From NCBI RefSeq assembly GCF_000181875.2, contig NZ_ABJZ02000005.1:434001-498000 (forward strand): DNA of 64,000 bases, written 5' to 3'. A program made the position numbers and the translations under genes. Under the pieces are notes generated by a model that saw nothing but the letters and a program-made list of their open reading frames with translations, had not been told where the DNA came from and ran no database searches. Within the stretch, counting starts at the first letter, position 1. Every line of letters starts with the position of its first letter. Shown in pieces: positions 34,277 to 43,458 of this stretch. Origin of the DNA: [Borrelia] finlandensis (GTDB lineage: Bacteria; Spirochaetota; Spirochaetia; Borreliales; Borreliaceae).

Positions 34277-35424
34277 TGATTTTTTCTTGCAATAATTTCT
34301 GAGTAATAGTTTTCAATTTTTTTTGTGAAAAAATAGCTTGAAAATTTAGTGGAGTGTTTTTTTGCATTTTCTTTAAATTTTTTTAGTATTTCATCATCTT
34401 TCATTACTTTGTCTATGTACCGAGATAAGTTTTCATATTTTTTTATTAAGAATCCGTTTACCCCCTCTTTTATTACGTCTTTATATATATAATCATTTAT
34501 TAAAATAGCAGGTATTCCAGCGGTTAATGCTTCTATTACTGTCATTGGATATACTTCACTTTTTGATAGGCTAGCAAAGATATCAGAAATTTTGTAGTAA
34601 TAGTATATTTCTTCCCATGGAATTGTTCCTATTAACAATATTTGTTTTTCAAGCCCATGTTTGATGCTAAAATTTTTTATTTCCTTTTCTTCACTTCCTT
34701 TGCCAATAAGTATAAGTTTATAATTATTGTTTTGTATTAAAAGATCTTTTAAGTGTGTTACTAATAAATTTATGTTTTTTTCTTTATTTATTCTTCCAAC
34801 AAATATTATTATTTTGTCTGTTTGCTTTATATTGTGCTTTTTCAAAATTTCATTTTTTTTTTCTTTGCTTAGAGTTTTTATAAAAAGCTTTCTATCAACT
34901 CCATTTGGAATTATTTTATAGTTAGAAGAATTATTTGAAAGTCGGAAATATCTCTCTTTTGCTTTACTTGATGGGTAAATAAAATGTTTTATTTTATTAT
35001 AATGTTTTCGCATCATTTTGTCGGGTTTGATAAAATATTTAAAAATTCCTAAGTAATGCAAATAATAATCCCACATTGTATGGCTTGTATGAACTATTGG
35101 TATGTTGTGTTTTAATGCAATTTGTTTTCCAATTTTTCCCATAGAAAATTCGGAGTGAGTATGAATGATGTCTGGTTTATAGCTTTGTATTATTTTGGAT
35201 ATTTTTCTTTTGTTGGGAAAAGCTATTACAGCATCAAGTTTTTTATTTATTTGAATAGATGGGCATCTGTAAACGTTTTTTTCGTTTAAAGATTTTTTGG
35301 ATTTTGGGCAAAATATGTAAACTTCATAGCCATTTTTTTCAAATCCTTCTTTAATTTGTTTTATTGATGTTGCTACTCCATTTTTTTCTGGGATATACGT
35401 ATCTGTAAATATTGCGACTTTCAT
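34273..35424 (-). CDS. Glycosyltransferase family 4 protein
   Basis: A 383-residue GT-B-fold glycosyltransferase. The N-domain opens with IFTDTYIPEKNGVATSIKQIKEGFEKNGYEVYIFCP; HTHSEFSMGKIG and VHTSHTMWDYYLHYLG follow; the donor-binding domain has IIFVGRINKEKNINLL and the EX7E-like SKSEVYPMTVIEALTAGIPAIL. It resembles enzymes that put hexose on diacylglycerol, such as monoglucosyl- or monogalactosyl-diglyceride synthases, and B. burgdorferi does make cholesteryl and diacylglycerol galactolipids. The acceptor is inferred. Upstream AGGAGG-like site. Confidence 0.87.
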   Translation of the reverse strand: MKVAIFTDTYIPEKNGVATSIKQIKEGFEKNGYEVYIFCPKSKKSLNEKNVYRCPSIQINKKLDAVIAFPNKRKISKIIQSYKPDIIHTHSEFSMGKIGKQIALKHNIPIVHTSHTMWDYYLHYLGIFKYFIKPDKMMRKHYNKIKHFIYPSSKAKERYFRLSNNSSNYKIIPNGVDRKLFIKTLSKEKKNEILKKHNIKQTDKIIIFVGRINKEKNINLLVTHLKDLLIQNNNYKLILIGKGSEEKEIKNFSIKHGLEKQILLIGTIPWEEIYYYYKISDIFASLSKSEVYPMTVIEALTAGIPAILINDYIYKDVIKEGVNGFLIKKYENLSRYIDKVMKDDEILKKFKENAKKHSTKFSSYFFTKKIENYYSEIIARKNH

Positions 35425-35480
35425 ATTCTCCTCCTAGCTTAAGTATAATATATTTGCTACTTGGATTATAATTTACCTTG

Positions 35481-36470
35481 ATGCAAGCGGTTTATTTATT
35501 ATTGGGTAATGAGCAAGGTTTAAAAGAAGCTTATTTAAAAGAGCTTTTAATCAAAATGGATGCTTTTAAATCCGAAGTTTCAGTTACTAAAGTTTTTTTG
35601 TCAGAACTCTCAGCTGTAGGATTTGCTGAGAAATTATTTTCCAATTCTTTTTTTTCAAAAAAAGAAATTTTTATTGTTTATGAGTCTGAACTTTTAAAAG
35701 CAGGAAAAGATTTAGAGCTGGTGTGTAATGCAATTTTGAAGTCTAACAATAAAACTGTTATTTTTGTTTCTAATAGCAATACATGTAACATTGATTTTAA
35801 GAATAAGCTTAAGTTTATAAAAAAAGTTTTTTATGAGATTCCTGATGATGATAAATTTACATTTGTAAAAAGAAATTTTTTTAATCTTAATATTAAAATT
35901 ACAGATTCTGCAATAAATTTAATGCTTTTAATGTTAAATTCAGATACTAAAATTTTGAAATTTTATATAGATTCTTTTGCGCTTTTTGCCAAGAATAATA
36001 CCATTGATGAGGAAGATATAACTTCTTGGATTAGTTTTATTCGCTTTGAAAACACCTTTTCCTTATTTAATTCAATTTTGAGAAAAGATATGACTCAGTC
36101 TTTGATCAAGATTAAGTCTATTTTGGACCAGGGAGAAGATTTGCTTAATATTTTAATGAGTCTTATTTGGCAATTTAAAAGATTATTAAAGGTGCAAATA
36201 GATTATAATGCATGTGGGAGCTTACAGAGTGCATTGAATAAAAATAAAATCTTTTTTTCATTAAATAAAATTTATAGAGCAGGAATTAAAAATTATTCAA
36301 TTCCAGAAATTAAAATTGTTTTGAAAATTTTATATAAATTTGATTTATATTTGAGAATTTATTCTAAAAATATTCATCAAAATTTGTCATATTTTTTAAT
36401 ATTCTCAATTTTAAAGCTTAATAATAATTTTTTAATGCATTATTCTACAGAATCAAAGTTTAATTTTTAA
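35481..36470 (+). CDS. holA: DNA polymerase III delta subunit
   Basis: A 329-residue clamp-loader delta subunit (HolA), which opens the sliding clamp. The N-terminus VYLLLGNEQGLKEAYLKELL matches the delta start (LL.G.E..L). The helix region near ILRKDMTQSLIKIKSILDQGEDLLNILMSLIWQFKRLLKV is the HolA domain III pattern. Overall identity to known delta is low, as is usual. Start ATG 35481 is preferred over the preceding TTG. Divergent from the glycosyltransferase. Confidence 0.85.
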   Translation: MQAVYLLLGNEQGLKEAYLKELLIKMDAFKSEVSVTKVFLSELSAVGFAEKLFSNSFFSKKEIFIVYESELLKAGKDLELVCNAILKSNNKTVIFVSNSNTCNIDFKNKLKFIKKVFYEIPDDDKFTFVKRNFFNLNIKITDSAINLMLLMLNSDTKILKFYIDSFALFAKNNTIDEEDITSWISFIRFENTFSLFNSILRKDMTQSLIKIKSILDQGEDLLNILMSLIWQFKRLLKVQIDYNACGSLQSALNKNKIFFSLNKIYRAGIKNYSIPEIKIVLKILYKFDLYLRIYSKNIHQNLSYFLIFSILKLNNNFLMHYSTESKFNF

Positions 36471-36473
36471 TGT

Positions 36474-37079
36474 ATGAAGCAAAAATTAAGTTGGATTTTA
36501 TTATTTTGTTTTTTGTCTTGTAGATTTGAATCTAGATTGGCTGAAAATGTTTTAATAGGGTTTTTTGATTCTATTAAAAATTTTCAAAGCAATCCTGAAA
36601 TGTTTTTTAATTATTTAAATATTCCAAGTGATGATGACCTGAAGGCAAAAATTCGTGGCTTAAAATCTCAGGCAAAGGACGATTTCATTTTTTATCCTTT
36701 GTTTTTTAACAATCTAAGATATGAGATAATAGGTAGGAAAAATATTTCTAAGGGCTTTGAATTTGAAGTTATTATTAAAAATATTAACTTTCAAAGCGGT
36801 ATAGAAAAATTTTTGGTTAAATTAAATAAAATTGAAGGGAGATCTTTAAATATTAAAAATTTAGAAAAAAAAGAGCGTAAAAAAATATTTGACAATTTAA
36901 TAAATGAAGTTATTGGAGAGTTGAATGATTTTGATTACACCGAGATTGTTCATTTTTTTAGAGTAGTTAAGAGTTCTTCTGAAAATTATAAAATAGAGCT
37001 TTTGGGAGATGTTTTAAATATACAGTCTAGAAATAAGCTTATTAATGATCTTTTTTTGGTTTTATCGCCTGGAATTTAA
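36474..37079 (+). CDS. Putative lipoprotein, function unknown
   Basis: A 201-residue protein with a short signal (MKQKLSWILLFCFLSC) and a spirochaete-type lipobox FLSC, lipidated at Cys16 if so. The body is mixed charged and hydrophobic, with no family I recognise. It begins three bases after holA and is therefore co-transcribed. It may be a periplasmic or outer-membrane lipoprotein. Confidence 0.75.
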   Translation: MKQKLSWILLFCFLSCRFESRLAENVLIGFFDSIKNFQSNPEMFFNYLNIPSDDDLKAKIRGLKSQAKDDFIFYPLFFNNLRYEIIGRKNISKGFEFEVIIKNINFQSGIEKFLVKLNKIEGRSLNIKNLEKKERKKIFDNLINEVIGELNDFDYTEIVHFFRVVKSSSENYKIELLGDVLNIQSRNKLINDLFLVLSPGI

Positions 37080-37130
37080 AATATTGTTTTATTTTAAAAA
37101 ATGTTAATAAATAATAATCTAGTTTAAAAT

Positions 37131-38942
37131 TTATTTATCTTGATTATTATTTTTTATTGAGTTTTCTTTTATTGCAAATTCTTTTATTCTTTTTGCAAGT
37201 TGCACGTTTACTTTTATTTTTTCTGAAATTTCGTTTTCACTTAAAGGAAATATATCCTTATAGGTTCCAATTGATTTTAATATTTTTTGGGCTGTTTTTT
37301 CTCCAATTCCGTGTATTTTTGTATACAATAGGGTTATTTTTTCTCTGCTTTTTTTGTTAAATCCGTTGGCCTTTCTGTGTGCTTCGTCTCTTACATTTTG
37401 CAGTATCCTAAGGGCAGGATGTCCGTGGGGTAGATTTATTCCCTTTTTGTTGGTTGTTAAGAATATTGTTTCTTGTTTTTTTGCCAACGAGCAGACTTTA
37501 ACTTTGTTTTCTATTTTTAAGCCCTTTAAGATAGAAATAGCAGCATTTAATTGCCCTTTGCCCCCGTCAATTAAAATTAAATTTGGCAGTTCTAAATTGT
37601 TATTAATTATTTCCGAATATCTTCTTGAGATTACTTCTTTTATTGCCTTAAAGTCGTCAATTTCTCCTTTTAATAGCGAATTTAGTTTGTAAAGCCTGTA
37701 GTTTTTTTTAAAAGGTATTCCCATTTTAAAAGTAACCATAGAAGCTACTGTTTCTTGACCTTTAAGATGAGCAATATCAAATCCTTCGATTATTTTGGGA
37801 AGTTTGTTCATTTCTAGCAAAATTTTTAGACTCTCAAGCGCTTTGTTGCTTTTGTTTTCATATTCTCTTAAAGATAATTCAGCATTAGATATGGCCATTT
37901 CCATTATTTTTAAAATTTCTTCTGTTTCTTTGTAAATAATTTCTGTTTTTGTATTTTTAATTTCATTTATTAGTTTTTCAACATTTTTGGTGTCAATATC
38001 TTTGAGAAAAATATGAATTTTGTCTGGTACTATCATATTAATAGATGTGTAATATTGAGTCAAAAATTGTAAAATCAGCTCATTTTCTTTGCATATACTC
38101 TCATCAAAGTTTGCATCTCTTTCAACTAATTTTCCATTTCTATATTTTAATACTATTATTGTATTTACATTTTCTCCTGGATGAACATGTACATAGTCTA
38201 TGTTTAAATTGTTGGTTTTTGTAACGATTTGGATTTGATTGATTTCTATTAAAGAATTTTTAATTTCTTTTAATTTGATAGCGGTTTCAAAATCTTCTTT
38301 TTGTATGGCAAGTTTTAATTTGATATCAATTTGACTTAATATTTCGGATATATTTCCATTTAGTATGGATTTTGCCTTATCTAGTTCTTTTTGATATTCT
38401 TTTTCAAGGTTTTCTTTGTGGCATACTCCAAGGCATTGCCCCATATGGTAATATAGGCAAGGAGCATTGGATTTTTTTTTACACTTTCTAATCTTAAATG
38501 TTTTGTTAATAAAATCTAGTACTTGGTCTAATTTTTTTACATTGGTAAATGGTCCAAAATATTCGCTTTTGTCATTAATTATTTTTCTAGTTTTGAAAAT
38601 TCTTGGATATTTTTCATGGGTTATCCTTACCATGGGATAACCTTTTCCATCTTTTAATTTTACATTGTAATCAGGTTTGTGGGTTTTAATTAGATTGCAC
38701 TCTAGAAGCAATGCTTCGTATTCGCTGTTTGTTGTAATAACTTCTATTGATTTTACATTTTTCATTAATATTTTGATTTTGAGGCTATTTTTTTCTAAAA
38801 AATAACTTTTTACTCTTGATCTTAGATTTTTTGCTTTTCCAATATAGAGTATTTTTTTATTTTCATTTAGCATCTTATAGCAACCGCTTGTGGTTGGTAA
38901 TTTTATTACTTTTTCGAATAAATTTGTTAGGCTCTCTTTCAT
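37131..38942 (-). CDS. uvrC: Excinuclease ABC subunit C
   Basis: A 603-residue UvrC, which makes both cuts in nucleotide excision repair after UvrAB find the damage. The GIY-YIG domain is at 17-50 ([27 protein letters not shown]), the Cys cluster [21 protein letters not shown] follows, then the UVR motif ([14 protein letters not shown]) and the RNase H-like endonuclease part with [18 protein letters not shown] and [15 protein letters not shown]-terminal HhH region [18 protein letters not shown] complete, normal-length protein. Confidence 0.96.
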   Translation of the reverse strand: MKESLTNLFEKVIKLPTTSGCYKMLNENKKILYIGKAKNLRSRVKSYFLEKNSLKIKILMKNVKSIEVITTNSEYEALLLECNLIKTHKPDYNVKLKDGKGYPMVRITHEKYPRIFKTRKIINDKSEYFGPFTNVKKLDQVLDFINKTFKIRKCKKKSNAPCLYYHMGQCLGVCHKENLEKEYQKELDKAKSILNGNISEILSQIDIKLKLAIQKEDFETAIKLKEIKNSLIEINQIQIVTKTNNLNIDYVHVHPGENVNTIIVLKYRNGKLVERDANFDESICKENELILQFLTQYYTSINMIVPDKIHIFLKDIDTKNVEKLINEIKNTKTEIIYKETEEILKIMEMAISNAELSLREYENKSNKALESLKILLEMNKLPKIIEGFDIAHLKGQETVASMVTFKMGIPFKKNYRLYKLNSLLKGEIDDFKAIKEVISRRYSEIINNNLELPNLILIDGGKGQLNAAISILKGLKIENKVKVCSLAKKQETIFLTTNKKGINLPHGHPALRILQNVRDEAHRKANGFNKKSREKITLLYTKIHGIGEKTAQKILKSIGTYKDIFPLSENEISEKIKVNVQLAKRIKEFAIKENSIKNNNQDK

Positions 38943-38975
38943 AATGTCAGGCAGTTTTTAGATTTTAAAAATCAT

Positions 38976-39001
38976 CTTATGATATAATATTGTATCATAA
39001 G
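38976..39001. promoter_or_regulatory. Inverted repeat enclosing a TATAAT box
   Basis: Nine-base arms CTTATGATA (38976-38984) and TATCATAAG (38993-39001) flank eight bases; a TATAAT at 38983-38988 falls inside. It lies between divergent uvrC and the lectin/FN3 protein gene, and could be an operator across the -10 box of the latter. Confidence 0.5.
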
Positions 39002-39063
39002 GCAGTTTGTTTTATGTTTTGGGGTATTTAAAAATATGGGTAATAACAAATAAAAGGTCAAAA

Positions 39064-40581
39064 ATGAGATTAATTTTAATACTCTTGCTATCTTTTTTGT
39101 GCTTTTCTACTCTGTTATCTCAAGAATTGAAGTTGATACTTGATTCGAAAAAAAATTTTAAATTTATTCAAGATTCTAGCAATGTTACTTTTGAAAGGGA
39201 TATGAGGGGTTTGCTTGGTATTTATTTGGATAGATATAAAGCTGTTTTAGATTTAAATAATATTGATTTGCGCTTAGAAATAGGAAGGGATAATAAATTA
39301 AAAGACACATCTTCAAATTATTTAGTTAGTGCAAAAAGTTTGAGAGTTTCAAATGAATTTCGTAATGTTTCTAATGGCTCTTTAATTTTTTATTCAAATC
39401 AAAATCCTGTTAAGTTTAAGCCACTTACAAAGAAGGCGTTCTTTTTTTCAGGCAATACTGTTTCTGATTTTACTATTAAGTTTTGGGTATATCGAACAAC
39501 GTCTGTTACAGGAGAAATTATTTTTAGTTGGGATGGTTATAAAAAGATTAATAATTCGTGGGTAGATCAGTCTATTAGATTGGAAAGCGATGAGGGAAAT
39601 TTTGTTTGGGTTTTAAACAATGTATTTTTAAAAGACAATAAAAATCCTATCAAAATTAGAATGAAAAGCAATGATGATTTTATTCCAAAGGAATGGCATT
39701 TGCATATTTTAAGATATAGGCAAAAGGACGGCATACTTGAATATTTGATAGATTCTAAACCTCAGGCAATAGAATATATAACAGATGATAAGAAGGAAGG
39801 ATCAGGATATTTATTAAGTATTGGTAATTTTATTGATTTTACCTTAGGAACTTATTTTACTGGTGCGGTTGAGAATTTGGAAATACATAAAAGCTTTGAA
39901 GAGGTTAGTAATGCTTTTTTCTCAAAGAATATGGGATACATTATTACAGAGCCTATTAAGCTTTCTAAATATTATTCTCAAGTATTATCCTTTGATGTTG
40001 ATTCCAATGTTCCTAAGGATACAGAGATTGTTTATTATTACAGATTAGATAATAAGGTATTTTATGATACAGATAGTCATGGGAATATTAAAAAAAATTT
40101 AACTGGGGCATGGATTCATTTTGATCCTAAAAAAGATTTTCCAGATTCAAAGATATCAAAATATATTCAAATAAAAGTTGAATTTTATCCTAGTGGGGAT
40201 TCTGTAAGCAGTCCTTCTCTTTATAGTATGTCAATTACTTACGTTCCTGAAGCAGCTCCATTTCCTCCTGTGATAACAAAAGTTATTCCAGGCTCCAGGG
40301 AAGTTTTTATTGAATGGATTCCTGTTGTTAATAGCAGTGTTGAGGGGTATTACATTTATATTGGTGTTGTTTCTGGTAATTATCATGGAAAAACCGGCGG
40401 TGTTTTAACTTCTCCTATTGATGTTGGAAATCAAACTTCTTTTAAGATTACAGGACTTGAAGATGGAAGACTTTACTATATTAGTATTGCTGCTTACAAT
40501 TTGGATAAAAGTGTTAATAAGACTTCTTTTTCAAAGGAAATTTCTGTAAGGCCTATGGAGATTTTTAAAAAATATGAATAA
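39064..40581 (+). CDS. Exported protein with lectin-like and FN3 domains
   Basis: A 505-residue protein. A cleavable signal peptide is clear (MRLILILLLSFLCFSTLLSQ); the ATG at 39064 is chosen since it has AAAGG upstream, while an earlier frame start at 39007 only adds non-signal residues. Residues about 100-290 look like a concanavalin A/LamG-type jelly roll (DFTIKFWVYRTTSVTGEIIFSW; WHLHILRYRQKDGILEYLID). The last 100 are a fibronectin type III domain (APFPPVITKVIPGSREVFIEW, ITGLEDGRLYYISIAAYN). It is probably periplasmic. The ligand is unknown. It overlaps the next TPR gene by eight bases. Confidence 0.85.
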   Translation: MRLILILLLSFLCFSTLLSQELKLILDSKKNFKFIQDSSNVTFERDMRGLLGIYLDRYKAVLDLNNIDLRLEIGRDNKLKDTSSNYLVSAKSLRVSNEFRNVSNGSLIFYSNQNPVKFKPLTKKAFFFSGNTVSDFTIKFWVYRTTSVTGEIIFSWDGYKKINNSWVDQSIRLESDEGNFVWVLNNVFLKDNKNPIKIRMKSNDDFIPKEWHLHILRYRQKDGILEYLIDSKPQAIEYITDDKKEGSGYLLSIGNFIDFTLGTYFTGAVENLEIHKSFEEVSNAFFSKNMGYIITEPIKLSKYYSQVLSFDVDSNVPKDTEIVYYYRLDNKVFYDTDSHGNIKKNLTGAWIHFDPKKDFPDSKISKYIQIKVEFYPSGDSVSSPSLYSMSITYVPEAAPFPPVITKVIPGSREVFIEWIPVVNSSVEGYYIYIGVVSGNYHGKTGGVLTSPIDVGNQTSFKITGLEDGRLYYISIAAYNLDKSVNKTSFSKEISVRPMEIFKKYE

Positions 40582-41884
40582 CTTTAGTTTTGAGAAGGCT
40601 TTAAATTTTTATAAAAATGGTGATTTTAAAAGCTCTCTTGATAATTTAGATGTTTTTGATGAGAATTTTGATTCTCTTGCACTTAAAGCGCTTATTTATT
40701 TCAAGAAAAAGGATTATAAGGCTCTTTTATATGTTTTAAATACTTATCCTGTTGTTTTGAGCGAATATAATTTTTTAGTTAAACTTATAGATTATGGCAA
40801 AATTGAAAAAAATAAAGATGATTTAGGTCCTTTTGAGAATTATAATTTAGGTGTTTTTTATTTTAATTTAAAAGAATATGAACTTGCTTTAAGTTGTTTT
40901 TTAAAAGCTAAAGAGCAAAAATCTGATTTTGTACAAGCTTTAAACAATAGTGCTGTTTTATTTGAAATGTTGGGTAACAAAGACAAGGCTTTAAAATTAT
41001 TTTTTGAGGCTAGAGATTTGGATCAAAACAATTCTCTAGTTAAGCTTAATATTTGGATTTTAAAAAATAGTGAATCTCTTCAAGCAGCAAACTTTTTAAA
41101 AGTAGATAAAATTTTTTTTGATGCCAATCTTGCTCTTGTTGTTAATTATTTAATGTATTATTTCTATTCTATTGGGGAAATAAGCAGAGCAATTAGGCTT
41201 TCTGAGAAATTTTTAACAGACTCTCATTATTCTAAATATATTTGGCACAATAGGGCAACTATTTTTCATAAAATAGGCAACATGACTCAAGCCACAACAT
41301 CTTATGTTAAAGCCATTTTAAATTTTCCCAATATTTATACGATCTACAATATGCATATTGCAACAGTTGAGCTTTTAAAATTTTCTCCTAAAAAGTCTAT
41401 TGAGAGAATGGTTAATGATTATTCCAACTTAGATTTGATATATTTATATGCAACCTTATTTTTTCTTAGAAATCGTGATCTTGAGGATGCCTATTTTTAT
41501 ATGAAAAAACTTTGTGAGCTTAATCCAGAACCTTATTCAAAATTTTTAAAATTGCTTGAGTCCAGCGAGGATATGTTAATTGAAACTCTGCTTGAAGAAT
41601 TTGCAGTATCTTTAAGAGTAAATTGGTATTTAGAGTATTTATTTTTTATTGACAATTCTTTGAATTTGAGAGATCCTATTTTTGTTTTTGATCACAATAT
41701 AAGAGTAAATACGTATATTTGGAGAATTAAAGATGAGTGCATTGAATTAAAATTTAGCAACAATGAGGAAAAAATGGTTCAAGAAATCTTGCATGAAGAA
41801 TGTATTTTGCCCGAAATTGACATTTCTATTGGGGATTTTCAAAATTTAATAGAAGCTTATAAAGAGTTTAGAATAAATTACTAA
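40574..41884 (+). CDS. Tetratricopeptide repeat protein
   Basis: A 436-residue protein with degenerate TPR repeats: NYNLGVFYFNLKEYELALSCFLKAKEQ and ALNNSAVLFEMLGNKDKALKLFFEARDL (about 95-150), then WHNRATIFHKIGNMTQATTSYVKAI near 222. No signal peptide or membrane helix is visible, so it is likely cytoplasmic. It overlaps the exported lectin/FN3 gene and is probably translated with it; a shared task is inferred from that coupling only. Confidence 0.85.
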   Translation: MNNFSFEKALNFYKNGDFKSSLDNLDVFDENFDSLALKALIYFKKKDYKALLYVLNTYPVVLSEYNFLVKLIDYGKIEKNKDDLGPFENYNLGVFYFNLKEYELALSCFLKAKEQKSDFVQALNNSAVLFEMLGNKDKALKLFFEARDLDQNNSLVKLNIWILKNSESLQAANFLKVDKIFFDANLALVVNYLMYYFYSIGEISRAIRLSEKFLTDSHYSKYIWHNRATIFHKIGNMTQATTSYVKAILNFPNIYTIYNMHIATVELLKFSPKKSIERMVNDYSNLDLIYLYATLFFLRNRDLEDAYFYMKKLCELNPEPYSKFLKLLESSEDMLIETLLEEFAVSLRVNWYLEYLFFIDNSLNLRDPIFVFDHNIRVNTYIWRIKDECIELKFSNNEEKMVQEILHEECILPEIDISIGDFQNLIEAYKEFRINY

Positions 41885-41903
41885 TAATTTATAATTTATT
41901 TGG

Positions 41904-41933
41904 TTGACAATAATAATATCTCTAAGATAATAT
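41904..41933 (+). promoter_or_regulatory. Promoter of tRNA-Ser(GCT)
   Basis: TTGACA (41904-41909) followed after 16-18 bases by GATAAT/TAATAT (41926-41933), ending 15 bases before the mature tRNA. Confidence 0.65.
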
Positions 41934-41947
41934 GTATTAATGTTATA

Positions 41948-42036
41948 GGAGAGATGCCAGAGTGGCCGAATGGGGCTTCCTGCTAAGAAGTTGTCCTTTT
42001 AAAAGGGGACCATGGGTTCGAATCCCATTCTCTCCG
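41948..42036 (+). tRNA. tRNA-Ser (GCT anticodon)
   Basis: An 89-base class II tRNA: acceptor GGAGAGA with TCTCTCC, anticodon GCT in the loop, a long variable arm (GTCCTTTTAAAAGGGGAC) and discriminator G. It decodes AGC/AGT. Confidence 0.95.
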
Positions 42037-42050
42037 TAATTATTTAAATA

Positions 42051-42079
42051 TTGACAGCGTGTATTTTATTTATTAAAAT
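42051..42079 (+). promoter_or_regulatory. Promoter of tRNA-Ser(TGA)
   Basis: TTGACA (42051-42056), a 17-base spacer and TAAAAT (42074-42079), ending 13 bases before the tRNA. A near-consensus promoter lying between two serine tRNA genes, so the second need not depend on the first. Confidence 0.8.
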
Positions 42080-42092
42080 TTGTTTTAACTCT

Positions 42093-42179
42093 GGAGAGGT
42101 GGCAGAGTGGTTTAATGCTACGGTCTTGAAAACCGTTGTAGGTGTGAGCCTACCGTGAGTTCGAATCTCACCCTCTCCG
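42093..42179 (+). tRNA. tRNA-Ser (TGA anticodon)
   Basis: An 87-base class II tRNA with acceptor GGAGAGG/CCTCTCC, anticodon TGA, a long variable arm (GTAGGTGTGAGCCTAC) and discriminator G. It decodes TCA and, by wobble, other TCN codons. Confidence 0.95.
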
Positions 42180-42202
42180 TAATTATCATTTAATTTTAAG
42201 TA

Positions 42203-42916
42203 TTAAGATTGGGGGTGAAGGTTTTTGTTTGGTTGATATTCATTTTCTGTGTTTTCATGTATGGGGAATTGAAACTCAATTTTATCGCAGCCATTACAAT
42301 CATTTGAGAATGGATTGTAAAAAACTATAATTTGGTTATTTTTAAAATAATATTTATATCTTGGAAAGATTGTTGTGAATTTTTTTTCCAATTCTTTTTG
42401 ACTGTGTTTGCCTTTAACATAAAAATCTTTAATTCTGCTATTTAGCTGTTCTTTTAATACGTTTATTAGAGAGTCTAGCTGATCTTTTGATATTATTTCT
42501 GAAATTTCTATTTTTTTGTTTCCTTTTAAGTTTAAAGAATAATATTTCAAGAAAGTGCTTGATTCTTTTTCTCTGAAAGATTCTTTGTATAAAATAGATG
42601 TAATGCCAATATTTTCATTTTTAAATATTGTAAAATTGGAAAAATAAAAATATTCATTTTTTGAGTTTTTGGGTTTTGATATTTTATTTTCGATGTCTTT
42701 TTTCCATTTTTTTATAAGATTTTCAAATTCAAAGCTTGCATTTTCCATAAAAGGAATTTTTGCATCTATGTGGAGAATATTATTGTTTTTTAGTATTTCA
42801 TTTTCTTTGATATTTTTAGTTTTAATTTCAAATTCGGAATTGACTTTACTTGAGACTGATTTAGAGCATGATAGAATAGATAATATTGAAAGAAAAATGA
42901 TTAGTTTAGTTTTCAC
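42203..42916 (-). CDS. Putative lipoprotein with a DUF3298-like C-terminus
   Basis: A 237-residue protein with a lipoprotein signal (MKTKLIIFLSILSILSC, lipidation at Cys17), followed by a Ser-rich tether typical of Borrelia lipoproteins. The body resembles the PdaC/DUF3298 pair found in RsiV: a central YKESFREKESSTFLKYYSLNLKG region and the ending YYFKNNQIIVFYNPF...IEFQFP, the DUF3298 pattern. That match is by eye. Function unknown. Convergent with tRNA-Ser(TGA) and divergent from tRNA-Arg. Confidence 0.75.
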   Translation of the reverse strand: MKTKLIIFLSILSILSCSKSVSSKVNSEFEIKTKNIKENEILKNNNILHIDAKIPFMENASFEFENLIKKWKKDIENKISKPKNSKNEYFYFSNFTIFKNENIGITSILYKESFREKESSTFLKYYSLNLKGNKKIEISEIISKDQLDSLINVLKEQLNSRIKDFYVKGKHSQKELEKKFTTIFPRYKYYFKNNQIIVFYNPFSNDCNGCDKIEFQFPIHENTENEYQPNKNLHPQS

Positions 42917-42940
42917 AATTTCTCCATTTTCTATTGAATG

Positions 42941-42980
42941 TTTTTATTGTAATAAATAGTAATTTTTATTACAATAAAAA
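42941..42980. promoter_or_regulatory. 15-bp inverted repeat between the lipoprotein and tRNA-Arg genes
   Basis: Perfect arms at 42941-42955 and 42966-42980, with a 10-base spacer, fill the 74-base divergent promoter region. A TTGAAT at 42934 and TAGTAA at 42957 could be the tRNA-Arg promoter. The dyad may be an operator for one or both genes. Confidence 0.5.
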
Positions 42981-42990
42981 CTAATTATTT

Positions 42991-43064
42991 GTGTCCATAG
43001 CTCAGTTGGATAGAGCGTTAGATTGCGATTCTTAAGGTCGGAGGTTCAAGTCCTCTTGGACACG
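42991..43064 (+). tRNA. tRNA-Arg (GCG anticodon)
   Basis: A 74-base cloverleaf with acceptor GTGTCCA/TGGACAC and the anticodon loop TTGCGAT, anticodon GCG, for CGC/CGT codons. Most bacteria use ACG (edited to ICG) for this box, so the GCG form is a small departure. The anticodon stem has one T-T mismatch. Discriminator G. Confidence 0.9.
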
Positions 43065-43080
43065 AAAAGTTTGTTAGTTT

Positions 43081-43167
43081 GGAGAGATGGCCGAGTGGCT
43101 TAAGGCGCACGCTTGGAAAGCGTGTATACAGTAAAATGTATCATGGGTTCGAATCCCATTCTCTCCG
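43081..43167 (+). tRNA. tRNA-Ser (GGA anticodon)
   Basis: An 87-base class II tRNA with acceptor GGAGAGA/TCTCTCC, anticodon GGA, a long variable arm and discriminator G; decodes TCC/TCT. It is 16 bases after tRNA-Arg and abuts the SRP RNA gene. Confidence 0.95.
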
Positions 43168-43170
43168 ATT

Positions 43171-43264
43171 CCTAGGACCCGTACTATCAAGTATTGCCGA
43201 ATCCCGTCAGGACTGGAAAGTAGCAGCGGTAAGTGATTTTTTTGATGAGTACGTAAGTCTTAGG
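43171..43264 (+). ncRNA. ffs: Signal recognition particle RNA (4.5S type)
   Basis: A roughly 95-base SRP RNA. The domain IV core GTCAGGACTGGAAAGTAGCAG (about 43206-43225) is the Ffh-binding loop found in all SRP RNAs. The ends pair: CCTAGGAC (43171-43178) with GTCTTAGG (43257-43264), and CGTACT with AGTACG just inside. It lies directly between tRNA-Ser(GGA) and dnaX, the same order as scr in Bacillus. Mature ends are uncertain by a few bases. An open frame that crosses this RNA (43079-43378) is not a gene. Confidence 0.93.
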
Positions 43265-43458
43265 TTTAATTTTGAACCCAAATGCAATGTTTTGCTTTAT
43301 GTTAAGATATGGATTTGTCTTTTTGCGACTTTCAATTTTATTATATTTTTTATGTTTCATAAAATTCTTTTAAAGTAATAGTTCTGAGATATAAATATGT
43401 TGTATAGTATATATTTACTAATATTTTACTTATTAAAGCATAGGGAGGTAAAAAGTTA

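Noticed and set aside
43079..43378. 99-codon frame covering tRNA-Ser(GGA) and the SRP RNA
   Set aside because: The sequence is fully explained by the tRNA and the SRP RNA; the protein resembles the well-known false tRNA-derived frame.
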